Below, in pieces: positions 16,463-23,701 of a stretch of DNA of 64,000 nt. Below the pieces are notes generated by a model. That model did not search any database. It was not told the DNA's origin and saw only the letters and a list, made by a program, of their open reading frames with translations. Source of the DNA: Faecalibacterium prausnitzii (GTDB taxonomy: Bacteria > Bacillota > Clostridia > Oscillospirales > Ruminococcaceae); NCBI RefSeq assembly GCF_003324185.1, contig NZ_PXUP01000004.1, positions 117,236 through 181,235 on the forward strand, in the 5' to 3' direction. Both the position numbers and the translations under genes were made by a program. Position 1 is the first letter of the stretch. The number at the start of each line of letters is the position of its first letter.

Positions 16463-17328
16463 GGGATCTCCCATTTTTCGGTATCGGCGTCCTGCTCCAG
16501 CGGGTAGACCGCGTGCTGCAGGCCCAGGATCATGATATTGTTCAGCAGGGTGTCGTTCAGCTTGAGATCCAGCATCTTGTACGCCCGCATCAGGTCGTTG
16601 ACCGCTGCCAGCGCCTGCCGCCGGGCGTTCTCTATGGCGGCAGCCTGTCCGTTGAGCTCATTGACCACGAACACGTTGTACTGGCCATTGCGGCGGTCGG
16701 CTTCAAAGCGCTCGGCCTTGTCCAGCAGATAGAAGATGCGGCCGATGCAGCTGCCGATGTACCGCATACTCTTGCGCTGGTTGGGGTCATCCGTAGCCAG
16801 CGTGGAGTACAAAGCGCCGTAAACGTTGCTCATAGGCTCGGCGGCAAGGGCGTAGTTTTTGGCGCTCAGGTTCATCTGCACCACCGCCTGCTCCCGCTCC
16901 TGCGCAAACAGCCGCTCCAGTGCCGGGTTCTCCTGCCGTGCTTTGTCGTAGGCGCGGCGCAGCAGCAGCTTGTCCACTGCGCGGCGCACACGCTTCGCCG
17001 GGCGCAGCTCGCTGTACTTGCGGTCCTGTAGGTTATGCCAGCCCATCAGGATCTCCGTCTGCGCCGCCTGCCGGATGCCCAGCGTCTGGCACATCATGCT
17101 GCGCCGAAAAAGCGTACCGGGCACCCGCTGCCGTTTGCAGGTAGGCATACGTCCTGCCAGACTGTCGGATAGGATGGCAAACAGTACCCCGTTGGTGCGC
17201 AGCAGATGGCAGGCGTAGAAGCCGTAAGACTTATACATCTGCCGCCGCACCCCGCGGAGGTAACGCATATAGGTATTGTAGTCCCGGATCGTCAGTTCCG
17301 GCAGATAGGGCCGCATCCGTCCCTTCAT
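16459..17328 (-). CDS. DUF5685-like protein of unknown function
   Basis: 289 residues, cytoplasmic or peripheral, largely helical and arginine-rich. The start 'MKGRMRPYLPELTIRDYNTYMRYLRGVRRQMYKSYGF' matches the opening pattern I know for DUF5685 proteins of Clostridia ('MFGYVRP.KPELKVRE...Y...YCGLC..LG..YG'), but the cysteines of the CGLC segment are replaced (here 'YLRGVRR'). Family function is unknown. It is the first gene after the promoter at 17382-17410 and is coupled by ATGA to the membrane protein downstream. Confidence 0.55.
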   Translation of the reverse strand: MKGRMRPYLPELTIRDYNTYMRYLRGVRRQMYKSYGFYACHLLRTNGVLFAILSDSLAGRMPTCKRQRVPGTLFRRSMMCQTLGIRQAAQTEILMGWHNLQDRKYSELRPAKRVRRAVDKLLLRRAYDKARQENPALERLFAQEREQAVVQMNLSAKNYALAAEPMSNVYGALYSTLATDDPNQRKSMRYIGSCIGRIFYLLDKAERFEADRRNGQYNVFVVNELNGQAAAIENARRQALAAVNDLMRAYKMLDLKLNDTLLNNIMILGLQHAVYPLEQDADTEKWEIP

Positions 17329-17381
17329 AAGAGCCAGCCATCCTTTCTGTACAGTTTTTGCATCCTGCGGTCAATAAGGTT

Positions 17382-17410
17382 AGTATAATCCTTTTTATGC
17401 GCCAGCGCAA
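17382..17410 (-). promoter_or_regulatory. Promoter of the DUF5685-like/membrane protein/glmS unit
   Basis: Minus strand TTGCGC (17405-17410), 17-bp spacer, TATACT (17382-17387), about 50 nt before the ATG at 17328. Confidence 0.65.
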
Positions 17411-17478
17411 CTACCGGATGCAAAAACTGCCGTAATTTGTCATTATGCCGAATTTTGTGAAATCTATTTTTCTATTAA

Positions 17479-17528
17479 AAACACCCGCAGACCGTCTCTT
17501 TTCAGCAAAAGATGATCTGCGGGTGTTT
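17479..17528 (-). terminator. Terminator of the yab/RNA methyltransferase cluster
   Basis: Perfect 13-bp stem AAACACCCGCAGA (17479-17491)/TCTGCGGGTGTTT (17516-17528) with a 24-nt loop; U-rich sequence follows on the minus strand. Confidence 0.8.
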
Positions 17529-17599
17529 GTGCCGGATTTTCCCGAAAAAAGACACACTTTTTCAGTGCAATGTCTGCCGGGAGCGGGGCTTAAATGCCC

Positions 17600-18796
17600 T
17601 TACTTCTTTTCAAAATGGGTGCGCTTGCCGTCAAAGCCGGATTTGGGCATGGGCTTTGCCATCTTTTCGGTCTTGGGGGCGTTATAGTACATATACAGCT
17701 GGCAGGGGATCATGCCGTTGTACATCTTGCGGCGCTTGTTGGCGCGCTTGCCATAGTGCAGTTCAAAGTCCATATCGGCGGTAATGGCGTACAGACCGGC
17801 GCAGGGGCTGGCTTCCATCTGCTGTCCCAGCGTGCGCGCCAGCTTGGCAGCGCCCTCAATAGTGCCCAGACGCTCACCATACGGAGGGTTCGTCAGCACG
17901 ATGGCCTCCGGCTTTGCGGCAAAGGTGGCAACATCGGCCACCTCAAAGTGGCAGCGGTTTTCCACACCGGCCAGCTTGGCGTTGACGTTGGCCTGTGCCA
18001 CGGCGGCGGGGTCGATATCGTAGCCGAAGGCCTCAAAGCCCACGTCCAGCTTGGACTCTGCCAGTGCCTTCTGGCGCTGCTCTGCCCACAGGGCAGCGGG
18101 CACAAAGCTGTAACGCTCGGCGGCAAAGCGGCGCTTCAGGCCCGGGGCGATGTTCATGGCCTTCTGTGCGGCCTCAATCAGCAACGTGCCGCTGCCGCAG
18201 AAGGGATCCTCCACCAGGCTGTCGCGGCGCACACGGCCAAGGTCAGCGATAGTAGCCGCCAGCGTCTCGCGCAGGGGGGCTTCCATGGCGTTGCGGCGGT
18301 AGCCGCGCTTGTGCAGACCCTCGCCGGTGGTGTCCAGCATGATCTCGCACACATTTTTGCGCAGCATAAAGCGCACCTTGTACTCCACGCCGCTCTCGGG
18401 CAACACGGTGGTGCGGTGACCCTTCATCAGGCGCTTGACCACCGCCTTTTTAATGACGCTCTGGCAGGCGGGGATGCTGGTCAGCTGGCTGTTCAGGGAG
18501 GAACCGGTGACCGGGAAAGCAGCGTCCGCAGGCAGAAACTCCTCCCACGGGATGGAATACACGCCATCGAACAGCTCGTCGAAGGTGGTGGCCTTGTAGC
18601 GTGCCAGCAGCAGCATCACGCGCTCCACGGTGCGTAGGTTGAGGTTTGCGGCGGCGATCATCTCAGCCCCACCGCAGAAGCTCAGACGGCCATCCTCCAC
18701 CCGGATGTTCTCTGCGCCGATGCGGGTCAGCTCAAATTTAGCGGTGGATTCGCACCCAAAAAAGCAGGGGGCGATCAGTTCAAATTTTGCGGGCAT
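17600..18796 (-). CDS. THUMP-domain 23S rRNA (guanine-N2) methyltransferase, YpsC/RlmL type
   Basis: 398 residues. N-terminal ferredoxin-like/THUMP region (about 1-160), then a class I SAM-dependent methyltransferase with 'DPFCGSGTLLIEAA' near residue 195 (SAM loop) and the catalytic 'NPPYGERL' near 302, diagnostic of N2-guanine RNA methyltransferases of the RlmL/YpsC family. The C-terminal tail is basic ('GKRANKRRKMYNG'). The ATG at 18796 is preferred to the upstream in-frame codons because AAAGGA precedes it and a terminator hairpin occupies 18828-18855. Last gene of the minus-strand cluster. Confidence 0.9.
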   Translation of the reverse strand: MPAKFELIAPCFFGCESTAKFELTRIGAENIRVEDGRLSFCGGAEMIAAANLNLRTVERVMLLLARYKATTFDELFDGVYSIPWEEFLPADAAFPVTGSSLNSQLTSIPACQSVIKKAVVKRLMKGHRTTVLPESGVEYKVRFMLRKNVCEIMLDTTGEGLHKRGYRRNAMEAPLRETLAATIADLGRVRRDSLVEDPFCGSGTLLIEAAQKAMNIAPGLKRRFAAERYSFVPAALWAEQRQKALAESKLDVGFEAFGYDIDPAAVAQANVNAKLAGVENRCHFEVADVATFAAKPEAIVLTNPPYGERLGTIEGAAKLARTLGQQMEASPCAGLYAITADMDFELHYGKRANKRRKMYNGMIPCQLYMYYNAPKTEKMAKPMPKSGFDGKRTHFEKK

Positions 18797-18827
18797 GGTA
18801 GTTCCTTTCTGTTCTGTACCGAAAAAA

Positions 18828-18855
18828 CAGACCTGTCCGACCGGGGACAGGCCTG
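18828..18855 (-). terminator. Terminator between the S1 gene and the methyltransferase gene
   Basis: Hairpin CAGACCTGTCC/GGACAGGCCTG with one G-A type mismatch and six U after it on the minus strand (18822-18827). Confidence 0.75.
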
Positions 18856-18890
18856 CCTGTGTTCCTTGTGATCCCAGCTGATACGATGGC

Positions 18891-19439
18891 TCAGCGGCCA
18901 CGGCGGCAGCGGGGCGCATAACCGCCGCCCCGGCGGTTGTTGGTCTCGTGATCGAGGTCCGCCATTTTTTCCTCGCTCTGGCTCTTGAAGCGGCTCATCA
19001 TGTCCTCAAAGCTCAGGTTGTCGGAGCGGGCGGGTGCCTTGGGCTGCCACACACGAGGCGCAGCCTCCCGGGCAGGGCCTCTGCCGCCCTCACGGGGGGC
19101 ACGACCTGCGCCGCGGCCGCCAGAGCGTCCGCCCTCCTGCCCGCCGCGGAAGCCGCCCGGACGGGGGCCTGCGGGGCGGCCCTCCCGGGGCTGACGCGGA
19201 ACCGGGGGCAGCAGCCGCTTGATGGACAGCGCGATCTTGCCGTCCGGTGCAATGTTGATGACCTGCACCTTTACTGCATCGCCATCGTGCAGCACGGTGT
19301 TGATATCCTGCACGAACTCGTTGGATACCTCGGAAATGTGGACCATGCCGACACGCCCCTCCGGCAGCGCAACAAATGCGCCAAAGGGCTTTACACCGGT
19401 CACGCGGCCTTCGAATACGTTCCCTACCTCAATTGCCAA
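18891..19439 (-). CDS. S1 RNA-binding-domain protein (YabR-like) with Arg/Gly-rich tail
   Basis: 182 residues. An S1 domain occupies residues 1-72 ('VGNVFEGRVTGVKPFGAFVALPEGRVGMVHISE'), then an arginine/glycine/proline-rich disordered stretch (about 75-130), a short helix and a basic end. B. subtilis YabR (about 128 aa) sits at the same place after divIC. The only usable start is TTG at 19439: an in-frame TGA lies two codons upstream and GGAG lies about 11 nt away. It probably binds RNA or the ribosome. Confidence 0.85.
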   Translation of the reverse strand: MAIEVGNVFEGRVTGVKPFGAFVALPEGRVGMVHISEVSNEFVQDINTVLHDGDAVKVQVINIAPDGKIALSIKRLLPPVPRQPREGRPAGPRPGGFRGGQEGGRSGGRGAGRAPREGGRGPAREAAPRVWQPKAPARSDNLSFEDMMSRFKSQSEEKMADLDHETNNRRGGGYAPRCRRGR

Positions 19440-19485
19440 AACTCAATACTCCTTGCTTTCCAAATACTCTCGACCTGCCGCGCGG

Positions 19486-19791
19486 TCAGTTACCGGTCAC
19501 ATCCACAAAGATGCGCTCATTGGGTGCGGCGTAGTTGTAAGAGTCGCGTGCGACCCATTCGGTGATCTGGTCGGCATCGCCGCTCAGTACGCGCTGCAGT
19601 TCCTGATTTTCCGTCTGTTGCTGCGCCACCTGTTCGTTCAGTGTTTCCAGTTCTGCCCGCTTGGAGCTGATGGTGACCTGATTGGAGATATAAGCCGCCA
19701 GCATACTCAGCAAAAGCAGCACGAAAAACAGGCGGAACGCCATGGTGACCACTGCATTTTTTCTGCGCTTTTTGCGTCCCGTATTCGTCAT
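19486..19791 (-). CDS. divIC: Septum formation initiator DivIC/FtsB family
   Basis: 101 residues with a basic cytoplasmic N-terminus ('TNTGRKKRRKN'), one membrane helix (about 18-40), and an extracytoplasmic coiled coil ('KRAELETLNEQVAQQQTENQELQRVL'), the normal DivIC/FtsB plan. It works with FtsL and DivIB in the divisome. The ATG at 19791 has AGGAG about 9 nt upstream; the longer frame enters the upstream gene. Position after yabQ and before the S1 gene matches B. subtilis. Confidence 0.9.
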   Translation of the reverse strand: MTNTGRKKRRKNAVVTMAFRLFFVLLLLSMLAAYISNQVTISSKRAELETLNEQVAQQQTENQELQRVLSGDADQITEWVARDSYNYAAPNERIFVDVTGN

Positions 19792-19837
19792 TGCCTTACG
19801 CTCCTGTCTGAACAGCAGACCTTCTGCGTCTGTTCTC

Positions 19838-20311
19838 TTACTTTGATACGTTTGAATTATACAACAATGCCCGCTGGTTTGGCAAGTTCTTTTTGGATTT
19901 TTTTGCGGTTCTTTCCGCGTTCCGGCGTAATTTGCGGGCAGTTTTAGCCGCAGCGCGGCGGCGGCACAGGGGCTGCACCGCAAAACGGTGCAAAATACGG
20001 CCAGGCAGGCGCAAAGCAGCGCCTATCCCCCGCCCCAGCGCCCGCAACGGGATGCCCAGCACCCCGGCGGTGCAAAGGGCGGCTGCAAAGGCTGCCAGCA
20101 CCATGTACCACCGCAGCACGCCCGCTTTGCTGTACCCGGCGGCATAGCTCTGGCACGCCAGCAGCACCGCGCCGGAAAGCAGCACGTCCGGCACAAAAGC
20201 CGCCCTGCCCCGCGCCGGCAGAAACGCCCGCACCGCGCCAAGGGCAGCGCCCAGCATAGCACAGGCGGCGGCTTCCTGCAAGAGCCGGGCGGGCAGCAGC
20301 ACCTGCACCAT
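19838..20311 (-). CDS. yabQ: YabQ-like sporulation membrane protein
   Basis: 157 residues, four or so hydrophobic helices followed by an arginine-rich cytoplasmic tail ('CRRRAAAKTARKLRRNAERTAKKSKKN'). Sequence alone is weak, but the place directly after yabP, the size and the topology all fit YabQ, which is needed for the spore cortex in B. subtilis. The start ATG at 20311 overlaps the yabP stop as TGATG. The longer frame to 20494 is antisense-free overlap with yabP and has no ribosome site of its own. Confidence 0.7.
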   Translation of the reverse strand: MVQVLLPARLLQEAAACAMLGAALGAVRAFLPARGRAAFVPDVLLSGAVLLACQSYAAGYSKAGVLRWYMVLAAFAAALCTAGVLGIPLRALGRGIGAALRLPGRILHRFAVQPLCRRRAAAKTARKLRRNAERTAKKSKKNLPNQRALLYNSNVSK

Positions 20312-20589
20312 CAGCGCAACAGCCGGTGCCAGAAGCTGCCGGCTGTGCGGGCGGCGGTATATTCCAGCCCATCGAACCGCCCGGTCAGCTTTGCTTCCCC
20401 GGCTTCCAGATCCAGTGTCTGCATACTGATCTGCGCGCCGGACAGGTGCAGAATGCCCTTGCCGGTCTCTAACGCGGCACTTTCGGCGCTGCAATGCAGC
20501 ACCCGCTGCACCCCGGTGACGGTCAGCCTGCTGCGGCTCTCCAAGATTAGGTCATGGGGCAGCGGCGGCTTTGCGGCAGCTTTTTCCAT
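20311..20589 (-). CDS. yabP: YabP family sporulation protein
   Basis: 92 residues. The core 'HDLILESRSRLTVTGVQRVL' followed by a beta-rich 'LETGKGILHLSGAQISMQTLDLEAGEAKLTGRFDGLEY' pattern is the YabP/YqfC signature. In B. subtilis YabP acts with YabQ in spore cortex formation under sporulation sigma factors. It lies 45 bp after rqcP and is translationally coupled to yabQ. No sporulation-type promoter was identified in front of it. Confidence 0.85.
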   Translation of the reverse strand: MEKAAAKPPLPHDLILESRSRLTVTGVQRVLHCSAESAALETGKGILHLSGAQISMQTLDLEAGEAKLTGRFDGLEYTAARTAGSFWHRLLR

Positions 20590-20634
20590 AGGCAGTCCCC
20601 CTCTGCCAGCAGTGTATGCGGGCAGGCAGGGCTG

Positions 20635-20880
20635 TTATTCCGCGATCACCTCGTACATCTCGCGGGCAACGTCTTTCGTGCGGGGCTCCACATCCGAGAG
20701 CACCCGCACCTTGATGGGCCGGTTGCCAAAGGTGACCTCGATGATGTCCCCGGCGTTGACGGCCTGACTGGCCTTGGCCACCTTGCCGTTGATGAGGATG
20801 CGGCCTGCATCCGCCACCTCGTTTGCCACGGTGCGGCGTTTGATGAGGCGGGAGACCTTGAGATACTTATCCAGACGCAT
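20635..20880 (-). CDS. rqcP: S4-domain ribosome quality-control factor RqcP/YabO
   Basis: 81 residues, a single S4 RNA-binding domain ('MRLDKYLKVSRLIKRRTVANEVADAGRILINGKVAKAS', then a 'VTFGNRPIKVRVL' strand). In B. subtilis RqcP (YabO) stabilises the stalled 50S-peptidyl-tRNA complex during alanine tailing by RqcH. Length is normal. AAAGGAA precedes the start at 20880. Confidence 0.9.
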   Translation of the reverse strand: MRLDKYLKVSRLIKRRTVANEVADAGRILINGKVAKASQAVNAGDIIEVTFGNRPIKVRVLSDVEPRTKDVAREMYEVIAE

Positions 20881-20911
20881 TTAGAGTCGTTCCTTTCCTT
20901 TCAGCAAAAAA

Positions 20912-20941
20912 GCCGCCGCACCTTGTGCAGGCAGCGGCGGC
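20912..20941 (-). terminator. Terminator after hup
   Basis: Perfect 8-bp stem GCCGCCGC/GCGGCGGC (20912-20919/20934-20941) followed by six U on the minus strand. It separates abundant hup mRNA from the downstream rqcP-yab genes. Confidence 0.8.
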
Positions 20942-20954
20942 GTGACAGAACCGA

Positions 20955-21224
20955 TTACAGGGTGTCCTTCAGGGACTTGCCGGGCTTGAACACGATGCTG
21001 CGGGAAGCAGCGATGGTGATGGGCTCGCGAGTGCGGGGGTTGATGCCCTGACGCTCGGCGCGCTCGCGCACCTCAAAGGTGCCGAAGCCGGAAATGGTGA
21101 TCTTTTCACCCTCGGTCATTGCCTTGCCCAGTGCCTCAAAAACAGCGCTGACAGCCTGCTCTGCGCTCTTCTTGCTCATTTCGGTGTTTGCCGCAACCTG
21201 TGCGATCAAGTCGGTCTTGGTCAT
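20955..21224 (-). CDS. hup: HU family DNA-binding protein
   Basis: 89 residues, normal HU length. 'MTKTDLIAQVAANTEMSKKSAEQAVSAVFEALGKAMTEGEKITISGFGTFEVRERAERQGINPRT' shows the helical dimer body and the DNA-binding beta arm with 'GINPRTREPI'; the end 'FKPGKSLKDTL' is typical. It is a dimeric nucleoid protein that bends DNA. The ATG at 21224 has GGAGG about 9 nt upstream. Placed between mazG and rqcP as in B. subtilis-like clusters, with a terminator directly after it. Confidence 0.96.
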   Translation of the reverse strand: MTKTDLIAQVAANTEMSKKSAEQAVSAVFEALGKAMTEGEKITISGFGTFEVRERAERQGINPRTREPITIAASRSIVFKPGKSLKDTL

Positions 21225-21277
21225 ATTATTTGCCTCCATCTGATTTGTCTTAAATTCTCTCGTTCTATCGGAGCAGG

Positions 21278-22003
21278 TCATTCGACCTGAGTACCGCTTT
21301 GTTCCTGTTCCAGACACTGCTGTGCAAAGCGCTTGGATGCAAAGGTCAGCGCTTCCTCTGCATCCACCCCTGCAAGCCGGGCAGCGTTCACCGCTGCAAA
21401 CAGCAGCTGGCCTGCGGCTTCCTGCTTTGCAGTGTCCTCTGCCTTGCCAAAAGCCTGCACGGCAGCCTCCAGCCGGTGCTGCGCTGCGGCTGCATCCTGC
21501 TGCCCAAGGCCGTGCCCGGCGGCGCGCTTTTGCAGCTTCTGCGCCCGCATGAGCGCGGGCAGCGTAGCGGGCACGGTGGCCAGCTCGTCCGCAAGGGTAG
21601 TGCGCCCCTTTTCCTTATTTTTGAGCGCATCCCAGCCATTTATACCGGCGTTTTCCGCTGCGGAGGACGCAAAGATGTTGGGGTGCCGGAACACCAGCTT
21701 TTCGCAGACGTTGCGGCACACGTCCTCAAAGGTAAAGCGTCCCCGCTCTTCCTCCATGGCGGCGTGGAACACCACCTGCATCAGCACGTCTCCCAGTTCC
21801 TCCCGGAGCAGAACGGCGTCATCTGCATCAATGGCCTCCAGCGCCTCGCAGGTCTCTTCCAGAAAGTTTTTGCGGATGGACGCATGGGTCTGCACCTTAT
21901 CCCACGGGCAGCCGTTTTCCGGGTCCCGCAGGATGCGAATCACCTGCAGCAGCTGCTCCGCCGTATAGGGCGGCTGTGGGTTCCAGTCCAGCACACGTTC
22001 CAT
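21278..22003 (-). CDS. mazG: Nucleoside triphosphate pyrophosphohydrolase MazG
   Basis: Up to 241 residues. 'LRDPENGCPWDKVQTHASIRKNFLEETCEALEAID' is the MazG signature with the EExxE-type metal site ('EETCEALEAI' and 'EELGDVLMQVVFHA'); a second MazG-like half follows. It hydrolyses NTPs to NMP and pyrophosphate and links nucleotide pools to the stress response. Start: ATG at 22003 is immediately adjacent to AAAGGAG, too close for initiation, so the GTG at 21994 (residue 4, 9 nt spacing) may be the real start. Own promoter at 22027-22055. Confidence 0.93.
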   Translation of the reverse strand: MERVLDWNPQPPYTAEQLLQVIRILRDPENGCPWDKVQTHASIRKNFLEETCEALEAIDADDAVLLREELGDVLMQVVFHAAMEEERGRFTFEDVCRNVCEKLVFRHPNIFASSAAENAGINGWDALKNKEKGRTTLADELATVPATLPALMRAQKLQKRAAGHGLGQQDAAAAQHRLEAAVQAFGKAEDTAKQEAAGQLLFAAVNAARLAGVDAEEALTFASKRFAQQCLEQEQSGTQVE

Positions 22004-22026
22004 CTCCTTTTGAAAAGATACTGTAA

Positions 22027-22055
22027 ATTGTACCGCAGCTGTTGCGGTTTTTCAA
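22027..22055 (-). promoter_or_regulatory. Promoter of mazG and the yab cluster
   Basis: Minus strand TTGAAA (22050-22055), 17-bp spacer, TACAAT (22027-22032). Confidence 0.78.
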
Positions 22056-22109
22056 GCAAAAATCCGCAATTTTCCAGCATTTTTCATGGTTTTCTGCGCT
22101 TTTCACAAA

Positions 22110-22145
22110 AACAGGACGGTGTCCTGTGGGGGATACCGCCCTGTT
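22110..22145 (-). terminator. Terminator of the zinc-ribbon gene
   Basis: 15-bp stem AACAGGACGGTGTCC/GGATACCGCCCTGTT with two wobble or mismatched positions, then U-rich sequence on the minus strand. Confidence 0.75.
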
Positions 22146-22167
22146 GCAGCTTTTTCCGGTTACCGGC

Positions 22168-22593
22168 TTACAGCTGTGCGCCGCACTTATTGCAGAACAG
22201 TGCATCGTCCGAGACGGGCGCGCCGCACTGCGGGCAGGTCTTGCGGGCAGGCTGGGCGGGCTGTTCCGGGGCAGCTTCTTCTGCCTCCTCCATGGGGGCT
22301 TCGTAGTCCACCTCGGCGGCCTCGGCCGGGGTCAGAGTAGCCTTCAGGCGGGTGATCTCCTGCTCAATGGTATCGATCATCTCGATGTATTTATCTACCA
22401 GCGGCTGGTTCTCCTCCTTGCCCTTGGCAAGACTGTACACCAGTGCACCCAGCTGACGCTGTGCCTTGAGCAGCTTGCCCTGCTCGTTGACCAGCAGCGC
22501 CTGCGTCTTGCCCTTTTCAGCCAGATCCATGGCAGCGTTCTTGCCCTTTTCGGCATATTCCAGACCTATCGCTTTGATCTTGTTAAAATCCAT
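22168..22593 (-). CDS. Zinc-ribbon protein with helical N-terminus
   Basis: 141 residues. An amphipathic helical segment (1-90, 'KIKAIGLEYAEKGKNAAMDLAEKGKTQALLVNEQGKLLKAQ') is followed by an acidic Pro/Ala-rich linker and a C-terminal double-CxxC zinc ribbon, 'CPQCGAPVSDDALFCNKCG'. No enzyme motif. Proteins of this build in Clostridia are of unknown role, perhaps scaffolds. The ATG at 22593 has AGAGAGGTG upstream. Monocistronic: own promoter (22671) and terminator (22110). Confidence 0.8.
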   Translation of the reverse strand: MDFNKIKAIGLEYAEKGKNAAMDLAEKGKTQALLVNEQGKLLKAQRQLGALVYSLAKGKEENQPLVDKYIEMIDTIEQEITRLKATLTPAEAAEVDYEAPMEEAEEAAPEQPAQPARKTCPQCGAPVSDDALFCNKCGAQL

Positions 22594-22670
22594 AAAAGAC
22601 ACCTCTCTTATTCTGGCAGCATTCTCTGCAGACTGCGGCGCACAGTGCGCCATACCGGAGTCGTATTCCC

Positions 22671-22699
22671 ATTATAGCGCAGCGTTATGGCAATTGCAA
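22671..22699 (-). promoter_or_regulatory. Promoter of the zinc-ribbon gene
   Basis: Minus strand TTGCAA (22694-22699), 17-bp spacer, TATAAT (22671-22676). Confidence 0.8.
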
Positions 22700-22765
22700 C
22701 GAATGCACCGCAATTTTTACAGTTTGGTGCCGGTTTGGAAACAAATTTTACGCATTTTTCACTTG

Positions 22766-23701
22766 TCAGGTGCGGCTGCCGTAGAACTCGCGCAGCATAC
22801 TGTCGGCGGGCAGCAGTTCCAGCGGCAGCGGATCCACCTGCTCAAAGCGGCGGGCGGTCTCGTCCCACAGCTCAGCGTTATGGCCCTCCAGCGTGAACTG
22901 ACGGCGCACCTCGCCCAGCAGCCGGGAGATCAGTCCCAGCTCGTAGGTAAAGGAGGTGTCCAGCAAAAAGTCTGCGGTGGTCTTGAAGCCCTTGATATAC
23001 CGCGTTTCGCCGTCCAGCACCCTGTCCCACATGGAAAGGGTCTTGGCGGGGCTGCGGCCGCGGGCTGCGGCGTCCCGCAGGGTGCGGCGGCACAGGCGGA
23101 TATCCTGCGTATTGATGACCCGGCGCCCGTCGATGCAGTATTCCTCCCGCAGCCCGGCGTAGATGCGGTAGATCTGGTCGTCCGGCACAAGGCCGGTCAG
23201 CTCCGGGTTGAGGGCATGGATACCCTCCACGATGCACACACCGCCCTGCAGATCGATGGGCTCCACCTCGGCAGAGCGCTGCTCGGTGGCAAAATCGTAG
23301 ATGGGCAGTTCGGTCTTGCCGGTCTCGCTGAGCTGGCGCAGACACTGCTTGATGAGGGGCAGATCCAGCGTTTCAAGGTTTTCGTAGTCCAGCGTGCCGT
23401 CCGGCATTTTGGGGTAGTAGGCAGCACCTTTAAAAAAGTTGTCCAGACTGACTACCTGTGCCGGGGTGCCCTGCTGCACCAGCGCCTTTGCCAGACAGTG
23501 GGCGCTGGTGGTCTTACCGCTGGCCGAGGGGCCGGTCAGCATAACGATCTTTGCCCCGGAGCCTCGTACCTTCTGGGCAGCATACTGCACCCGCCGGGCG
23601 TAGCTGTTCTCGCTCAGCTGTGCCAGCGCCTGCGGACTGCGGGCTGCTACGTTATACAGGTCTACTTCAACCAGTCGTTTCGGTACCCAGATTGTGATCA
23701 T
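22766..23701 (-). CDS. Uridine kinase-like nucleoside kinase
   Basis: 311 residues. A short N-terminal region is followed by a P-loop 'GPSASGKTT' (57-65) and the uridine kinase/PRK pattern 'VSLDNFF', 'TLDYENLETLDLPLI', 'GGVCIVEGIHALN'. The protein is about 100 residues longer than B. subtilis Udk (211 aa) and resembles the longer nucleoside kinases of Clostridia with extra N- and C-terminal parts. The exact substrate is open. Its start lies 35 bp inside the end of hemZ, with AAAGGAG 14 nt upstream, so it is translated from the hemZ transcript. Confidence 0.82.
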   Translation of the reverse strand: MITIWVPKRLVEVDLYNVAARSPQALAQLSENSYARRVQYAAQKVRGSGAKIVMLTGPSASGKTTSAHCLAKALVQQGTPAQVVSLDNFFKGAAYYPKMPDGTLDYENLETLDLPLIKQCLRQLSETGKTELPIYDFATEQRSAEVEPIDLQGGVCIVEGIHALNPELTGLVPDDQIYRIYAGLREEYCIDGRRVINTQDIRLCRRTLRDAAARGRSPAKTLSMWDRVLDGETRYIKGFKTTADFLLDTSFTYELGLISRLLGEVRRQFTLEGHNAELWDETARRFEQVDPLPLELLPADSMLREFYGSRT

